Below, one piece after another: positions 46,048 through 55,332 of a stretch of DNA of 64,000 bases. The stretch covers positions 2,577,998 through 2,641,997 of the forward strand of contig NZ_CP098514.1 of the NCBI RefSeq assembly GCF_023703775.1, written 5' to 3'. The position numbers and the translations under genes are program-made. The stretch's first letter is position 1; the number at the start of each line of letters is the position of its first letter. Origin of the DNA: Haloplanus sp. GDY1. Lineage in GTDB: Archaea; Halobacteriota; Halobacteria; Halobacteriales; Haloferacaceae. The notes beneath the pieces are model-generated. The model saw only the letters and a program-made list of their open reading frames with translations, made no database searches and was not told the origin of the DNA.

Positions 46048-47910
46048 ATGAACGTCGTACCGGACACGAGCGCGGTCATCGACGGCCGCGTGTCCGAACG
46101 CGTCGAGTCGGGGGCCTACGAGGGGGCGACGGTCACCGTCCCCGAGGCCGTCGTCGGCGAACTCGAGTGGCAGGCGAACGAGGGCCACGACACCGGCTGG
46201 GAGGGCATCGAGGAGCTCCAGCGACTGGTCGAACTGGCCGACGAGGGCGCGGTGACCGTCGAGTACCACGGCCACCGCCCGGACGCCGGGCAGAAGCGGA
46301 GCGCGGACGAGGGCGAAATCGACGCCATCGTCCGCGACGCCGCCGCCGACCTCGGCGCCACGCTCCTGACGAGCGACGTCGTGCAGGCGGAGGTGAGTCG
46401 GGCGAAGGGCCTCGACGTGGAGTACGTCGAACCCCGCGGCCGCGACGCCGAGGGGCTGGAGATCGAGTCCTTCTTCGACGAGACGACGATGAGCGTCCAC
46501 CTCCGCGCGGGGTCGAAGCCCAAGGCCAAGCGCGGCGAGATCGGCGACATGCACTACGAGGTCATCCGCGACGAGGTGACCACGGAGGCGGAGATGAAGG
46601 AGTTCGCCCACGACGTCGCGGAGACGGCGCGTGCCAGCCCCGACGGCTTCGTCGAACTCGACGAACCCGGCATGAGCATCGTCCAGTACCGCTCGTACCG
46701 CATCGCGGTCGCGCGCCCGCCCTTCGCCGACGGCTTCGAGATCACCGCCGTCCGCCCCATCGTCAAGACCGACCTGGAGGACTACGAGTTCGCCGAGGAC
46801 CTCAAGGATCGGCTGCTGGAGCGCCAGCGCGGGGTCCTCATCTCGGGGGCGCCCGGCGCCGGCAAGTCCACGTTCGCCCAGGCGGTCGCGGAGTTCCTCT
46901 CCGACCACGACAACGCGGTCAAGACGATGGAGAAACCCCGCGACCTGCAGGTCGGCCCCGACATCACCCAGTACACGGCGCTCGGGGGCGACATGGCCAA
47001 GACCGCCGACTCCCTGCTGTTGGTCCGTCCGGACTACACCATCTACGACGAGGTGCGAAAGACCGACGACTTCGAGGTCTTTGCGGATATGCGCCTCGCC
47101 GGCGTCGGGATGGTCGGCGTCGTCCACGCCACCCGCGCCATCGACGCGCTCCAGCGACTGGTCGGCCGGGTCGAACTCGGCATGATCCCGCAGGTCGTCG
47201 ACACGGTGGTGTTCATCGAGGCCGGCAGCGTCGACACCGTCTACGACGTGGAGACCGAGGTGAAGGTGCCCGAGGGCCTGACCGCCGAGGACCTCGCCCG
47301 TCCGGTCATCCAGATCACCGACTTCGAGACGGGCAAGCCGGCCTACGAGATCTACACGTTCAACCGACAGGTCGTGACCGTCCCCCTCGACGGCGACGAG
47401 GGAAGCGAGACGGGGGTCTCCCGCCTGGCGCGCAAGGAGGTCGAACGCGAGATTCGCTCCATCGCCCGCGGCCACGTCCAGGTCGAACTGAAGGGCGGGA
47501 ACGAGGCCGTCGTCTACGTCGAGGAGGACGACATCTCCGCCGTGATCGGCAAGGGCGGCGGGCGGATCAGCGACGTCGAGGACCGCCTCGGCATCGACAT
47601 CGACGTGCGGACGCTCGACGAACGGCCGTCCGGCGGTGGATCGGGCGGTGGCACTGGCACGGGTGGCGGCTCCCGGGACCGCGAGGGGACCGTCGTCACT
47701 CCCGAAGTCACCTCCAGACACGTCGTCGTCGACGCCGCCGACGCCGCGGAGGTGGGCCAGACCGTCGAGGTGCGGGCCGACGGCGACTACCTCTTCACCG
47801 CGACGGTGGGCCGTGGCGGGGAGATTCAGGTGTCACGCGGGAGCGCCATCGCGGACGAACTCGAGGACGCAATCGACCACAAACGGCGGATCACGGTCGT
47901 TCCGGCCTAG
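46048..47910 (+). CDS. PIN-KH-AAA ATPase (PINA-type)
   Basis: A 620-residue archaeal protein with an N-terminal PIN domain (VPDTSAVIDGRV at 4-15, with acidic Asp/Glu residues as in nucleases; VVGELEWQ, DEGEIDAIV, LLTSDV), a type II/IV-secretion-like ATPase domain (Walker A SGAPGAGKST about residue 268, DYTIYDEVRKTDDFEVFADMRL), and a KH motif AVIGKGGGRI (about 506) before a Gly-rich linker and a C-terminal TRAM-like end. PINA of Sulfolobus branch-migrates Holliday junctions with Hjc; this family probably does the same. The stop codon overlaps that of the convergent regulator. Confidence 0.9.
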   Translation: MNVVPDTSAVIDGRVSERVESGAYEGATVTVPEAVVGELEWQANEGHDTGWEGIEELQRLVELADEGAVTVEYHGHRPDAGQKRSADEGEIDAIVRDAAADLGATLLTSDVVQAEVSRAKGLDVEYVEPRGRDAEGLEIESFFDETTMSVHLRAGSKPKAKRGEIGDMHYEVIRDEVTTEAEMKEFAHDVAETARASPDGFVELDEPGMSIVQYRSYRIAVARPPFADGFEITAVRPIVKTDLEDYEFAEDLKDRLLERQRGVLISGAPGAGKSTFAQAVAEFLSDHDNAVKTMEKPRDLQVGPDITQYTALGGDMAKTADSLLLVRPDYTIYDEVRKTDDFEVFADMRLAGVGMVGVVHATRAIDALQRLVGRVELGMIPQVVDTVVFIEAGSVDTVYDVETEVKVPEGLTAEDLARPVIQITDFETGKPAYEIYTFNRQVVTVPLDGDEGSETGVSRLARKEVEREIRSIARGHVQVELKGGNEAVVYVEEDDISAVIGKGGGRISDVEDRLGIDIDVRTLDERPSGGGSGGGTGTGGGSRDREGTVVTPEVTSRHVVVDAADAAEVGQTVEVRADGDYLFTATVGRGGEIQVSRGSAIADELEDAIDHKRRITVVPA

Positions 47911-48191
47911 TCGCACTCGACGCAGGCGGCGTCGGCCTCGCCGCCCTCCTTCGACAGCGCCGCCTCGTTGAGCTGGTAGAGGTTCTGCCGCGCGTCGGCG
48001 AAGTAGACGTCCTCGTCGACGACGCCGATGTCCTCCAGCCGTTCGAGCGCATACCGGACCGTCCTGGCCGACAGCATCGACTCCTCGACGATCCCCTTCT
48101 GGGTCAGCGACCCGTTGTATTCGAGGACCTTGAAAACCAGTTTCGCGCTCGGGGGAAGGTCGTCCAGACCCTCCTCTTCAGTTCCAGCCAT
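47907..48191 (-). CDS. MarR-like winged-helix regulator
   Basis: A 94-residue protein from ATG 48191. The pattern PPSAKLVFKVLEYNGSLTQKGIVEESMLSARTVRYALERLEDIG (landmarks about residues 12-56) is a winged helix-turn-helix; the C-terminus ends in CVECD, a Cys pair that may bind metal. Haloarchaeal relatives are annotated as MarR family regulators. The stop codon overlaps the PIN ATPase stop (CTAG), and its promoter region is shared with the kinase gene. Targets are unknown. Confidence 0.8.
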   Translation of the reverse strand: MAGTEEEGLDDLPPSAKLVFKVLEYNGSLTQKGIVEESMLSARTVRYALERLEDIGVVDEDVYFADARQNLYQLNEAALSKEGGEADAACVECD

Positions 48192-48259
48192 CGTGTAAGG
48201 AAAGCGGGGCCACCGGCATAAATGTTCACCGACCGGGGTGCCGGCGGCCACGCCCGCCT

Positions 48260-48297
48260 TTTATTATCGAACGGACACGAACGTCGGGTGGACACGG
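48260..48297 (+). promoter_or_regulatory. TATA-type promoter of the kinase gene
   Basis: TTTTATTATC at 48259-48268 lies about 30 bases before the ATG at 48298. It fits a leaderless or very short-leader transcript. Confidence 0.5.
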
Positions 48298-50226
48298 ATG
48301 ACGGACCCCGACGCGGACCCGCGGATTCCGGAACCGGTGTCGGCACCCGCACTCCCCGACTTCGAGTACGCCCACCTCGACGGCCGGGAGCGGATCGGCC
48401 GCGGCGGCGACGCCGACGTGTATCGTTCGTCGGTCACACACGACGGCGAGCGACACTGGGTCGCAGTCAAGGAACCGCGGTTCGACGGGACGGTCCACAG
48501 CCACCTCCTCGAGACGTTTCACGACGAGGCCGAGACTTGGAGTGCCCTCGACGACCATCCGAACGTCGTCACCGTCCACGCGTGGGACACGACGCCGGTG
48601 CCGTGGATCGCCCTCGAGTACGCCGGCGCCGGGACGCTCGCCGGTCGGCTCGGCGGGGTCGACCCCGCGGAGGCGCTGTGGGTCGGCGGCCGCGTCGCCG
48701 ACGGCATCCGGCACGGACACCGCCGCGGCGTCGCCCACCTGGACGTCAAGCCGTCCAACGTCCTCCTGTTCGAGACCGGCCCGGGGACGTGGGACTACCC
48801 GAAGGTGACCGACTGGGGGCTCGCCGAACACCTGCTGGACCGCTCGGGCTCGGTCGGTGGGTTCTCGCCGCGGTACGCCGCCCCCGAACAGTTCGACGCC
48901 GAGCGGTTCGGCGACCCCGACGATTACACCGACGTCTACCAACTCGGCGCGCTCGTCTACGCGCTACTGACGGGACGACCGCCGTTCGAGGGGGGTGACG
49001 CCCCGGTCACGCGGGAGCGGTTACACGGTCGCCCCGAGCCGCCGTCGGCGGTCGTCCCCGCTCTCCCCCCGGCCGTCGACGACGCCGTGTTGCGGGCGCT
49101 GGCGCCGGCGAAAGCCGACCGGTACGAGACGGTCGTCGGCTTCCGGAAGGAACTGGACCGGCTGTTCGAGGCGGTCGCGTCCGGGACCGACGGAGCGGCC
49201 AGCGGGACGGGGGCGCCGGGGGGTGGTCCCGCTCCGTCCGCACCCACCGACCCCGACGACGGAGGGACCGGGTCGGCGACCCCGACCCGCCGCACGGCGC
49301 TCGGGGTGCTCGGTGCGGGCGTCCTCGGCCTCGGTGGTTGGTGGCTCTCGACCGACGACGGGGCTACGGGACCCGCCCCCTCCCCGGACGGCTCGACCGG
49401 GGACCCGTCCTCGGCGTCCGCCGACGCCACGGACGGGGCGACCGGCGGCGACGCGACGACGACGCCGCGCGGGACGGCCACCCGTACGGCGACCCCGGGA
49501 GCCGACCCGGTCTCGGCTTCGGTAGCCACCGACCAGTTGACGAGTCGCTGGCCCCTCCGGAGCGGCTTTCGGGACGCCGTCGGCGACAACCACGCCGAGG
49601 CCCGGCGCGGCGAGGCGGCGTTCGGGCAGTTCGACGGCCGCCCCGCCGCGGCGTTCGACGGGTCGGTCGGTGTCATCGTCTCCTCGGGGGCACACGCCGA
49701 GTTGAGCATTCTCTCCCCCGACCACGGCCCGGGAACCGTTGCGACCTGGGTCTACTTCGACCGCCCGACCGGCGCCCGAGACGCCGACGGCACGTCCCCG
49801 ATCCACCACCTCTTCCGGAAGGACGCGGAGTACAACCTCTCGGCCCGTCCCGCGGACGCCGCCGGCGCGGTGGAACTCACCTTCACGGTCTCCGGCCAGA
49901 GCGGCAGCAGGTACGCGACGGTCGACCGGACCGACGACGACCTCGTCGTGTCGACCCGCGAGTGGCACCACGTCGCGTTCGTCGCCGTCCCCAACGGCTC
50001 GCTGACCGCCTACGTCGACGGCGCTCGCCGGTTCCACGACGACGGGATGGACGCCGCCAGTCCGACGAACTCGTCGTACTGGGCACAGGAGACCATCGGC
50101 AGTTGGTACGGCACCGAGTCGCCCGCGTGGTACGACCTGCTGGTTGGAAAGCTGGCGGACCTGCGAATCTACGGCACCGCGCTGTCGGGCGACCAGGTGT
50201 CGCGGCTGTACGCGAACACGTCCTGA
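48298..50226 (+). CDS. Transmembrane Ser/Thr protein kinase with external LamG-like domain
   Basis: A 642-residue protein. The N-terminal kinase domain (about 27-290) has IGRGGDADVYR, the Lys of VAVK (58), the catalytic loop HLDVKPSN (Asp149, Lys151, Asn154), a DWG instead of DFG (Asp172) and AAPE. A single hydrophobic helix (about 334-352, after Arg331-Arg332) follows a Gly/Pro-rich linker, then a Thr/Ser/Asp-rich stalk and a C-terminal concanavalin/LamG-type beta domain (about 414-640; WVYFDRPTG, EWHHVAFV, LADLRIYGTALS). By charge the kinase should face the cytosol and the LamG part the outside, like a receptor kinase. Ligand and targets are unknown. Confidence 0.85.
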   Translation: MTDPDADPRIPEPVSAPALPDFEYAHLDGRERIGRGGDADVYRSSVTHDGERHWVAVKEPRFDGTVHSHLLETFHDEAETWSALDDHPNVVTVHAWDTTPVPWIALEYAGAGTLAGRLGGVDPAEALWVGGRVADGIRHGHRRGVAHLDVKPSNVLLFETGPGTWDYPKVTDWGLAEHLLDRSGSVGGFSPRYAAPEQFDAERFGDPDDYTDVYQLGALVYALLTGRPPFEGGDAPVTRERLHGRPEPPSAVVPALPPAVDDAVLRALAPAKADRYETVVGFRKELDRLFEAVASGTDGAASGTGAPGGGPAPSAPTDPDDGGTGSATPTRRTALGVLGAGVLGLGGWWLSTDDGATGPAPSPDGSTGDPSSASADATDGATGGDATTTPRGTATRTATPGADPVSASVATDQLTSRWPLRSGFRDAVGDNHAEARRGEAAFGQFDGRPAAAFDGSVGVIVSSGAHAELSILSPDHGPGTVATWVYFDRPTGARDADGTSPIHHLFRKDAEYNLSARPADAAGAVELTFTVSGQSGSRYATVDRTDDDLVVSTREWHHVAFVAVPNGSLTAYVDGARRFHDDGMDAASPTNSSYWAQETIGSWYGTESPAWYDLLVGKLADLRIYGTALSGDQVSRLYANTS

Positions 50227-50300
50227 GAGGCGCGGGTACACGGCGCCGCCGGGTTCCCCGTATCGAACGCCTTTTGATGCCCGGTGCCGGAGGGTTCCGT

Positions 50301-50615
50301 ATGGCTACGGAAACGCAGACGGGACTCACGGGACACGTCCGTGGGGTGACCGTCACCACGCTCGCCTGCCTCGGCGGCCTCCTCGCCGCGGTCGCCGCGG
50401 GCGTCGTCGTCGGGACCGGCCCCGAAGCGGCGAGTGACGTTCGGGCGCTCGCCTTTCTGGTGGCCGCCGTCGCCGGCCAGTACCCACTGCTGAAGGCCGT
50501 CGGCGTCGACGTCTCCGACTTCGGCGCCAAGGACCACCTCTACATCGCGTTCATGACGTTCTCGCTCTGGTTCATCACGTTCGCGATCCTCCTCACCACC
50601 GGCGCCTCCCTCTAA
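50301..50615 (+). CDS. EMC6-like small membrane protein
   Basis: A 104-residue protein with three hydrophobic helices (about 16-38, 46-65, 78-102) and a short charged loop (VDVSDFGAKDHLYI) between the second and third. Haloarchaeal homologues are annotated EMC6-like, after the subunit of the eukaryotic membrane insertase EMC; EMC6 also resembles part of archaeal insertase systems. Its stop lies two bases before the ABCE1 ATG, so the two genes are expressed together. Confidence 0.78.
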   Translation: MATETQTGLTGHVRGVTVTTLACLGGLLAAVAAGVVVGTGPEAASDVRALAFLVAAVAGQYPLLKAVGVDVSDFGAKDHLYIAFMTFSLWFITFAILLTTGASL

Positions 50616-50616
50616 C

Positions 50617-52446
50617 ATGGCCGACGACAGCATCGCGGTCGTCGACCTGGACCGGTGTCAGCCCGACCGCTGCAACTACGAGTGTGCGAACTTCTGTCCC
50701 CCCAACCGGACGGGCGAGGAGTGCATCGTCACGCTGGAGGAGCGCCACGGCGACCCGGACCTCTACGACGGCGGCCCCGACCAGATCAGCATCTCCGAGG
50801 AGCTCTGTCTCGGCGAGACCTGCGGCATCTGCGTCGAGAAGTGCCCTTTCGACGCCATCGAGATCATCAACCTCCCCTCCGAACTGAACGACGATCCGGT
50901 CCACCGCTACGGCGAGAACGCCTTCGCGCTGTACGGCCTCCCGGTGCCCGAGTCGGGGACGGTCACCGGGCTGCTCGGCCCGAACGGCATCGGGAAGTCC
51001 ACCGCGGTCCACGCCCTCGCGGGCGAGATGGTCCCCAACCTCGGTCGGTACGACGACGAACCGGGGTGGGAGACGGTGCTGGACCGCTACCGCGGGACGG
51101 CGCTCCAGAGCTACCTCGAACGCCTGATGAACGACGAGGTGCGCGTCGCCCGCAAACCCCAGTACGTCGACCGGATCCCGGACCAGTTCGACGGCGAGAC
51201 CCGCGAGTTGCTGGCGGGCACCGACGAACGGGGCGTCGTCGACGAACTCGTCGACCGCCTGTCGATCCGGCCGGTGATGGGCCAGTCCATCGACACGCTG
51301 TCGGGCGGCGAACTCCAGCGGGTCGCCCTCGCGGCGACGCTGGCCCGCGACGCCGACTTCTACTTCCTCGACGAGATCACTCCCTACCTCGACATCGGGC
51401 AGCGCGTCGCGGCGGCCCGACTCGTCCGCGAACTCGCCGACGAGGAGGACCGCTCGATGCTCGTGGTCGAACACGACCTGGCCGTCCTCGACCTGCTGGC
51501 CGATCGCCTCCACGTCGCCTACGGCGAACCGGGGGCGTACGGCGTCGTCACCGACCCGAAGTCCGTCCGCAACGGCATCAACGAGTACCTCCGGGGCTAC
51601 CTCGACAACGAGAACATGCGCATCCGCCCCGACGAGATCACGTTCGAGGAACACGCCCCCCGACAGTCGACCACCGGATCGCCGCTGATCGACTACCCCG
51701 ACCTGACGAAATCCTACGGCGAGGGCGAGTTCTCGCTGTCCGTCGACGGCGGGACCATCTACGAGAGCGAGGTGCTGGGCGTCGTCGGGCCGAACGGCAT
51801 CGGCAAGTCGACGCTCGCGAAACTGTTCGCGGGCTCGCTGGACCCCGACGAGGGCGACCTGGAGTTCCGCCTCGACATCGCGTACAAACCGCAGTACGTC
51901 GAGGTGGATCAGCCGATGCGGGTCGACACCTTCCTCTCCTCGATCACCGACGACTTCGGCACCTCCTTCTGGAACACGGAGATCGCGAAGCCCCTGCAAC
52001 TGGAGCGGATCATGGAACAGCAGTTGACGGACCTCTCGGGCGGGGAGCGCCAGCGGGTCGCCATCGCGGCCTGTCTCTCGGAGGACGCCGACCTCTACGT
52101 GCTGGACGAACCCTCCGCACATCTCGACGTCGAGCAACGGGTGCAGGCCACCACCGCGATCCGGCGCTACGCCGAGAACCACGACGCCACCGCGATGGTC
52201 ATCGACCACGACATCTACATGATCGACCTGCTGGCCGACCGCCTGATGGTGTTCGACGGCGAACCCGCCGCGCACGGTCACGCCTCGACGCCACAGGACA
52301 TGCGCTCGGGCATGAACGACTTCCTCGCGGACCTCGACATCACGTTCCGGCGCGACGAGCGGACGGGCCGCCCCCGAATCAACAAGCCCGACAGCCAACT
52401 CGACCGGGAGCAGAAGCGACAGGGCGAGTACTACTACGCGCCGTAG
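50617..52446 (+). CDS. rli1: Ribosome-recycling ATPase ABCE1 (Rli1)
   Basis: A 609-residue twin-ABC protein with an N-terminal iron-sulfur domain (Cys residues of RCQPDRCNYECANFC and CLGETCGICVEKCPF, about 9-83, holding two clusters). Each ABC half shows GPNGIGKST (about 122 and 388), LSGGE and DE Walker B (LDEITPYLD; LDEPSAHLD). It splits archaeal ribosomes after termination with aRF1/Pelota. Length is normal. It is two bases behind the EMC6-like gene and followed by a small Cys-containing protein. Confidence 0.96.
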   Translation: MADDSIAVVDLDRCQPDRCNYECANFCPPNRTGEECIVTLEERHGDPDLYDGGPDQISISEELCLGETCGICVEKCPFDAIEIINLPSELNDDPVHRYGENAFALYGLPVPESGTVTGLLGPNGIGKSTAVHALAGEMVPNLGRYDDEPGWETVLDRYRGTALQSYLERLMNDEVRVARKPQYVDRIPDQFDGETRELLAGTDERGVVDELVDRLSIRPVMGQSIDTLSGGELQRVALAATLARDADFYFLDEITPYLDIGQRVAAARLVRELADEEDRSMLVVEHDLAVLDLLADRLHVAYGEPGAYGVVTDPKSVRNGINEYLRGYLDNENMRIRPDEITFEEHAPRQSTTGSPLIDYPDLTKSYGEGEFSLSVDGGTIYESEVLGVVGPNGIGKSTLAKLFAGSLDPDEGDLEFRLDIAYKPQYVEVDQPMRVDTFLSSITDDFGTSFWNTEIAKPLQLERIMEQQLTDLSGGERQRVAIAACLSEDADLYVLDEPSAHLDVEQRVQATTAIRRYAENHDATAMVIDHDIYMIDLLADRLMVFDGEPAAHGHASTPQDMRSGMNDFLADLDITFRRDERTGRPRINKPDSQLDREQKRQGEYYYAP

Positions 52447-52510
52447 GCGGTTGCGCGCGGTTCGCACACGACCGCTTCGGGGGTTTGTCGCTCCGGTCGA
52501 ACGTCCGACC

Positions 52511-52645
<135 letters not shown>

Positions 52646-52682
52646 GGACAAGCGTTACGTCACTCGCCCGCGGCCATCCGGC

Positions 52683-54215
52683 ATGACCGATGCCGTCGAC
52701 CTCCTCCTGACGGACGCGGAGGTCCACACGCTGGCGCGCCCCGACGAGACGGCCGAGGCGGTCGCCGTCCGCGACGGCCGGATCGTCCGCGTCGGCGACG
52801 CCTACGAACTCGACTTTCTCGCGGGCGTCGACACCCGGGTCGTCGACCTGGACGGTCGCGTCCTCCTGCCCGGCTTCGTCGACGCCCACACCCACCTAGA
52901 GGTGGTGGGCCGAACGCTGGTCAACGCCGACCTCTCGGCGGCGGAGAGCCGGGCCGAGGCGCTCGACGCCCTCCGGGAACGCGCCGCCGCCGTCGACGCC
53001 GGCGACCCGGTCCTCGGGTTCGGCTACGACGAGAGCGCGTGGGGGGAGCACGACTACCTCACCCGGACTGCCCTCGACGCCGTCGACGCCGCGGGCCCCG
53101 TCGTCGCCGTCCGCGAGGACCTCCACGTCGTCTCGCTGGACTCGACCGCGCTGGAGCGGTTCGGCGACGACCTGCCCGAATCGAGCGTCCGCCGCGAGGG
53201 CGGCGAGCCGACGGGCGTGGTCGTCGAGCGGGGGGCGGCGGCGGTCCTCGACGCCCTCGCGCCGGACGAGTCGGGGACCGAGTCACTCCTCCGGGCCGCG
53301 CAGGCGTACGCGAACGAGCAGGGGGTCACGGCGGTTCACGACATGGTGCGGCGCTCGCACGCGCCGGCGGTGTACCGCGACCTCGCCGCCGCCGACGAGT
53401 TGACGCTGCGGGTCCGCCTCAACTACTGGGCGGACCACCTCGACGCCCTCGTCGAGACGGGGCTGCGGACCGGCCACGGCGACGGCCTGGTCCGGGTGGG
53501 GGCGATCAAGACGTTCACCGACGGCAGCATCGGTGGGCGGACGGCGAGGCTCTCGGACCCCTACGCGGACGCCCCGGACGAACGCGGCGAGTGGACCGTG
53601 CCGCCCGCCGAGTTCCGGGCGTTGCTCGACGACGCGGAGGCGGCGGGCTTCCAGGTCGCCGCCCACGCCATCGGCGACGAGGCGGTCGACGAGGTGGTGG
53701 CCGCCCTCGGCGACGCCGACGACCCCGCCGGCGCCCGCCACCGGATCGAACACGCGGAACTCGCGAGCGACGAGGCCATCGACCGGATGGCGGATTTGGG
53801 CGTCGTCGCCTCGGTCCAGCCCAACTTCCACCGCTGGGCGGGGGAGTCGGGGCTGTACGCCGACCGCCTCGGTGACCGGCGGACCGGGACGAACCGGCTC
53901 GGTGCGCTCGCGGACGCGGGCGTCCACCTCGCGTTCGGGAGCGACTGCATGCCCCTCGATCCGCTCGCCGGCGTCGCGCACGCCGTCGGCGCGCCGACCG
54001 AGTCCCAGCGGCTCGGCGTGACCGAGGCGCTGCGGGCGTACACCCTCGGCGGCGCCTACGCGGGGTTCGACGAGGGGAGGCTGGGGACGGTCGAACCGGG
54101 CAAGCGCGCGGATCTGGTCGCCCTCGACGAGTCGCCGTGGGAGAGCGACGACATCGCGGCCGTCGACGTGTCGCTGACCGTCGTCGACGGCGCGGTGGTG
54201 TACGACGGACGATAA
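52683..54215 (+). CDS. YtcJ-type amidohydrolase
   Basis: A 510-residue metal-dependent hydrolase of the amidohydrolase-3 group. Metal ligands are the His-x-His of LPGFVDAHTHLE (about 66), the mid-chain GAIKTFTDGSIGGRTA (about 279), HAIGDEAVDE (about 327), the His of RIEHAELAS (about 356) and the Asp of GSDCMPLDP (about 421). These enzymes hydrolyse amide or imidazole-type rings; the substrate here is open. It stands after the small CxxC gene and is followed by a strong palindrome. Confidence 0.87.
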   Translation: MTDAVDLLLTDAEVHTLARPDETAEAVAVRDGRIVRVGDAYELDFLAGVDTRVVDLDGRVLLPGFVDAHTHLEVVGRTLVNADLSAAESRAEALDALRERAAAVDAGDPVLGFGYDESAWGEHDYLTRTALDAVDAAGPVVAVREDLHVVSLDSTALERFGDDLPESSVRREGGEPTGVVVERGAAAVLDALAPDESGTESLLRAAQAYANEQGVTAVHDMVRRSHAPAVYRDLAAADELTLRVRLNYWADHLDALVETGLRTGHGDGLVRVGAIKTFTDGSIGGRTARLSDPYADAPDERGEWTVPPAEFRALLDDAEAAGFQVAAHAIGDEAVDEVVAALGDADDPAGARHRIEHAELASDEAIDRMADLGVVASVQPNFHRWAGESGLYADRLGDRRTGTNRLGALADAGVHLAFGSDCMPLDPLAGVAHAVGAPTESQRLGVTEALRAYTLGGAYAGFDEGRLGTVEPGKRADLVALDESPWESDDIAAVDVSLTVVDGAVVYDGR

Positions 54216-54241
54216 CCCTCATACGGAGTATTGTACCTGGT

Positions 54242-54281
54242 TACCGCTGGTTCGCCGGATCGTCTCGGCGAACCACCGGTA
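54242..54281. promoter_or_regulatory. 40-base palindrome between amidohydrolase and pyrF
   Basis: TGGTTCGCCG (54248-54257) and CGGCGAACCA (54266-54275) are perfect inverted arms around an 8-base loop; outer bases 54242-54246 and 54277-54281 extend the stem to 16 positions with one mismatch. It lies 27 bases after the amidohydrolase stop and just before the pyrF TATA box. It may terminate the upstream transcript, be an operator, or be a dispersed repeat element. Confidence 0.65.
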
Positions 54282-54283
54282 CT

Positions 54284-54328
54284 GGGTTATAATAAACCGT
54301 ATAACTCCGCGCCCCGACCAGTCCACCC
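54284..54328 (+). promoter_or_regulatory. Promoter of pyrF
   Basis: GGGTTATAATAAACCG (54284-54299) contains a strong TATA-like TTATAATAA; the pyrF ATG at 54329 follows some 35 bases on, giving a short leader. The palindrome lies just upstream, so it could act on this promoter. Confidence 0.55.
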
Positions 54329-55153
54329 ATGACCGCCTTCTTCGACCGCCTGCGCGAGCGGATCGACCGCGTCGACAGCGTCGTCTCCGTCGGCCTCGAC
54401 GCCGACCCGGATCGGATCCCCGACTTCCTCGCCGACCGTGACCTGCCGCGCTGGGCGTTCAACCGCCGGATCATCGACGCCACCCACGAGCACGCCGCCT
54501 GCTACAAGCCCAACGCCGCGTTCTACGAGGACGCCGACGGCTGGCGGGCGCTGCGGGAGACGGTGGCCTACGCGCACGGCAAGGACGTCCCGGTCCTGCT
54601 CGACGCCAAGCGCGCCGACATCGGCAACACCTCCCGGCGGTACGCGGACCTGCTCGACGCCGCGGACGCGATCACCGTCAACCCCTACATGGGTCGGGAC
54701 TCGCTGGAGCCGTTCCTCTCCCGCGAGGAGGCGGGCGTGTTCGTCCTCTGTCGCACCTCGAACCCGGGTGGCGCGGACCTCCAGGACCTCGAACTCGCCT
54801 CGGGCGAACCGGTCTACCGGCGGGTGGCGGCGCTCGCGGACCTGTGGAACGAGAACGGAAACGTGGGGCTGGTCGTCGGCGCGACGGCGCCCGAGGAACT
54901 GGAGACGCTGCGGGCCGAGGTGCCCGACCTCCCCTTCCTGGTCCCCGGCGTGGGCGCACAGGGCGGCGACGCCGAGGCCGCCGTGGAGTACGGCCTCGCG
55001 GACGGGGTGGGCCTCGTCAACTCCTCGCGGGGGATCATCTTCGCCGGTGAGCAGGGCTCCCGTTCGCAGTCCGGGGACGCCGAGGCCGCCTACTTCGGAG
55101 CCGCGGGCGAGGCGGCGAAGCGACTCAAGGCGCGCCTCAACGAGTACCGGTAA
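54329..55153 (+). CDS. pyrF: Orotidine 5'-phosphate decarboxylase
   Basis: A 274-residue enzyme that converts OMP to UMP, the last step of pyrimidine synthesis. It has VGLDADPDRIPD (about residue 17), KPNAAFYED, and the signature DAKRADIGNTSRRYA (about 92-106) with the catalytic Lys/Asp set, then LVVGATAPEEL and VPGVGAQGGD for phosphate binding. Its size and motif are of the long (type 2) form found in haloarchaea and mycobacteria. It is preceded by its own TATA box and palindrome. Confidence 0.95.
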   Translation: MTAFFDRLRERIDRVDSVVSVGLDADPDRIPDFLADRDLPRWAFNRRIIDATHEHAACYKPNAAFYEDADGWRALRETVAYAHGKDVPVLLDAKRADIGNTSRRYADLLDAADAITVNPYMGRDSLEPFLSREEAGVFVLCRTSNPGGADLQDLELASGEPVYRRVAALADLWNENGNVGLVVGATAPEELETLRAEVPDLPFLVPGVGAQGGDAEAAVEYGLADGVGLVNSSRGIIFAGEQGSRSQSGDAEAAYFGAAGEAAKRLKARLNEYR

Positions 55154-55306
55154 TCAGGCGCCCCCGCCGCGGGCCCGCGCGGCACAGGTCGAACACAGTC
55201 CGGTCGCCCGGTCGTAGTGGTCGGCACAGACCGACGCCCCGCAGCCGTCGCAGGTGTGACTGGCCGTCGCCGCCTCACACACCTGACAGATGGTCGTCAC
55301 GCTCAT
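55154..55306 (-). CDS. Small zinc-finger protein
   Basis: A 50-residue protein with three Cys pairs and His residues: CQVC (about 8-11), CDGCG (about 19-23), then CADHYD and CSTCAAR (about 38-41), a B-box-like double-zinc arrangement. Such mini zinc fingers occur widely in haloarchaea and may mediate protein or nucleic-acid contact. It lies directly against the pyrF stop (convergent) and follows the membrane protein gene on the same strand. Confidence 0.68.
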   Translation of the reverse strand: MSVTTICQVCEAATASHTCDGCGASVCADHYDRATGLCSTCAARARGGGA

Positions 55307-55332
55307 GCGAGGGTGTACGGCGCTTCGCGGCT

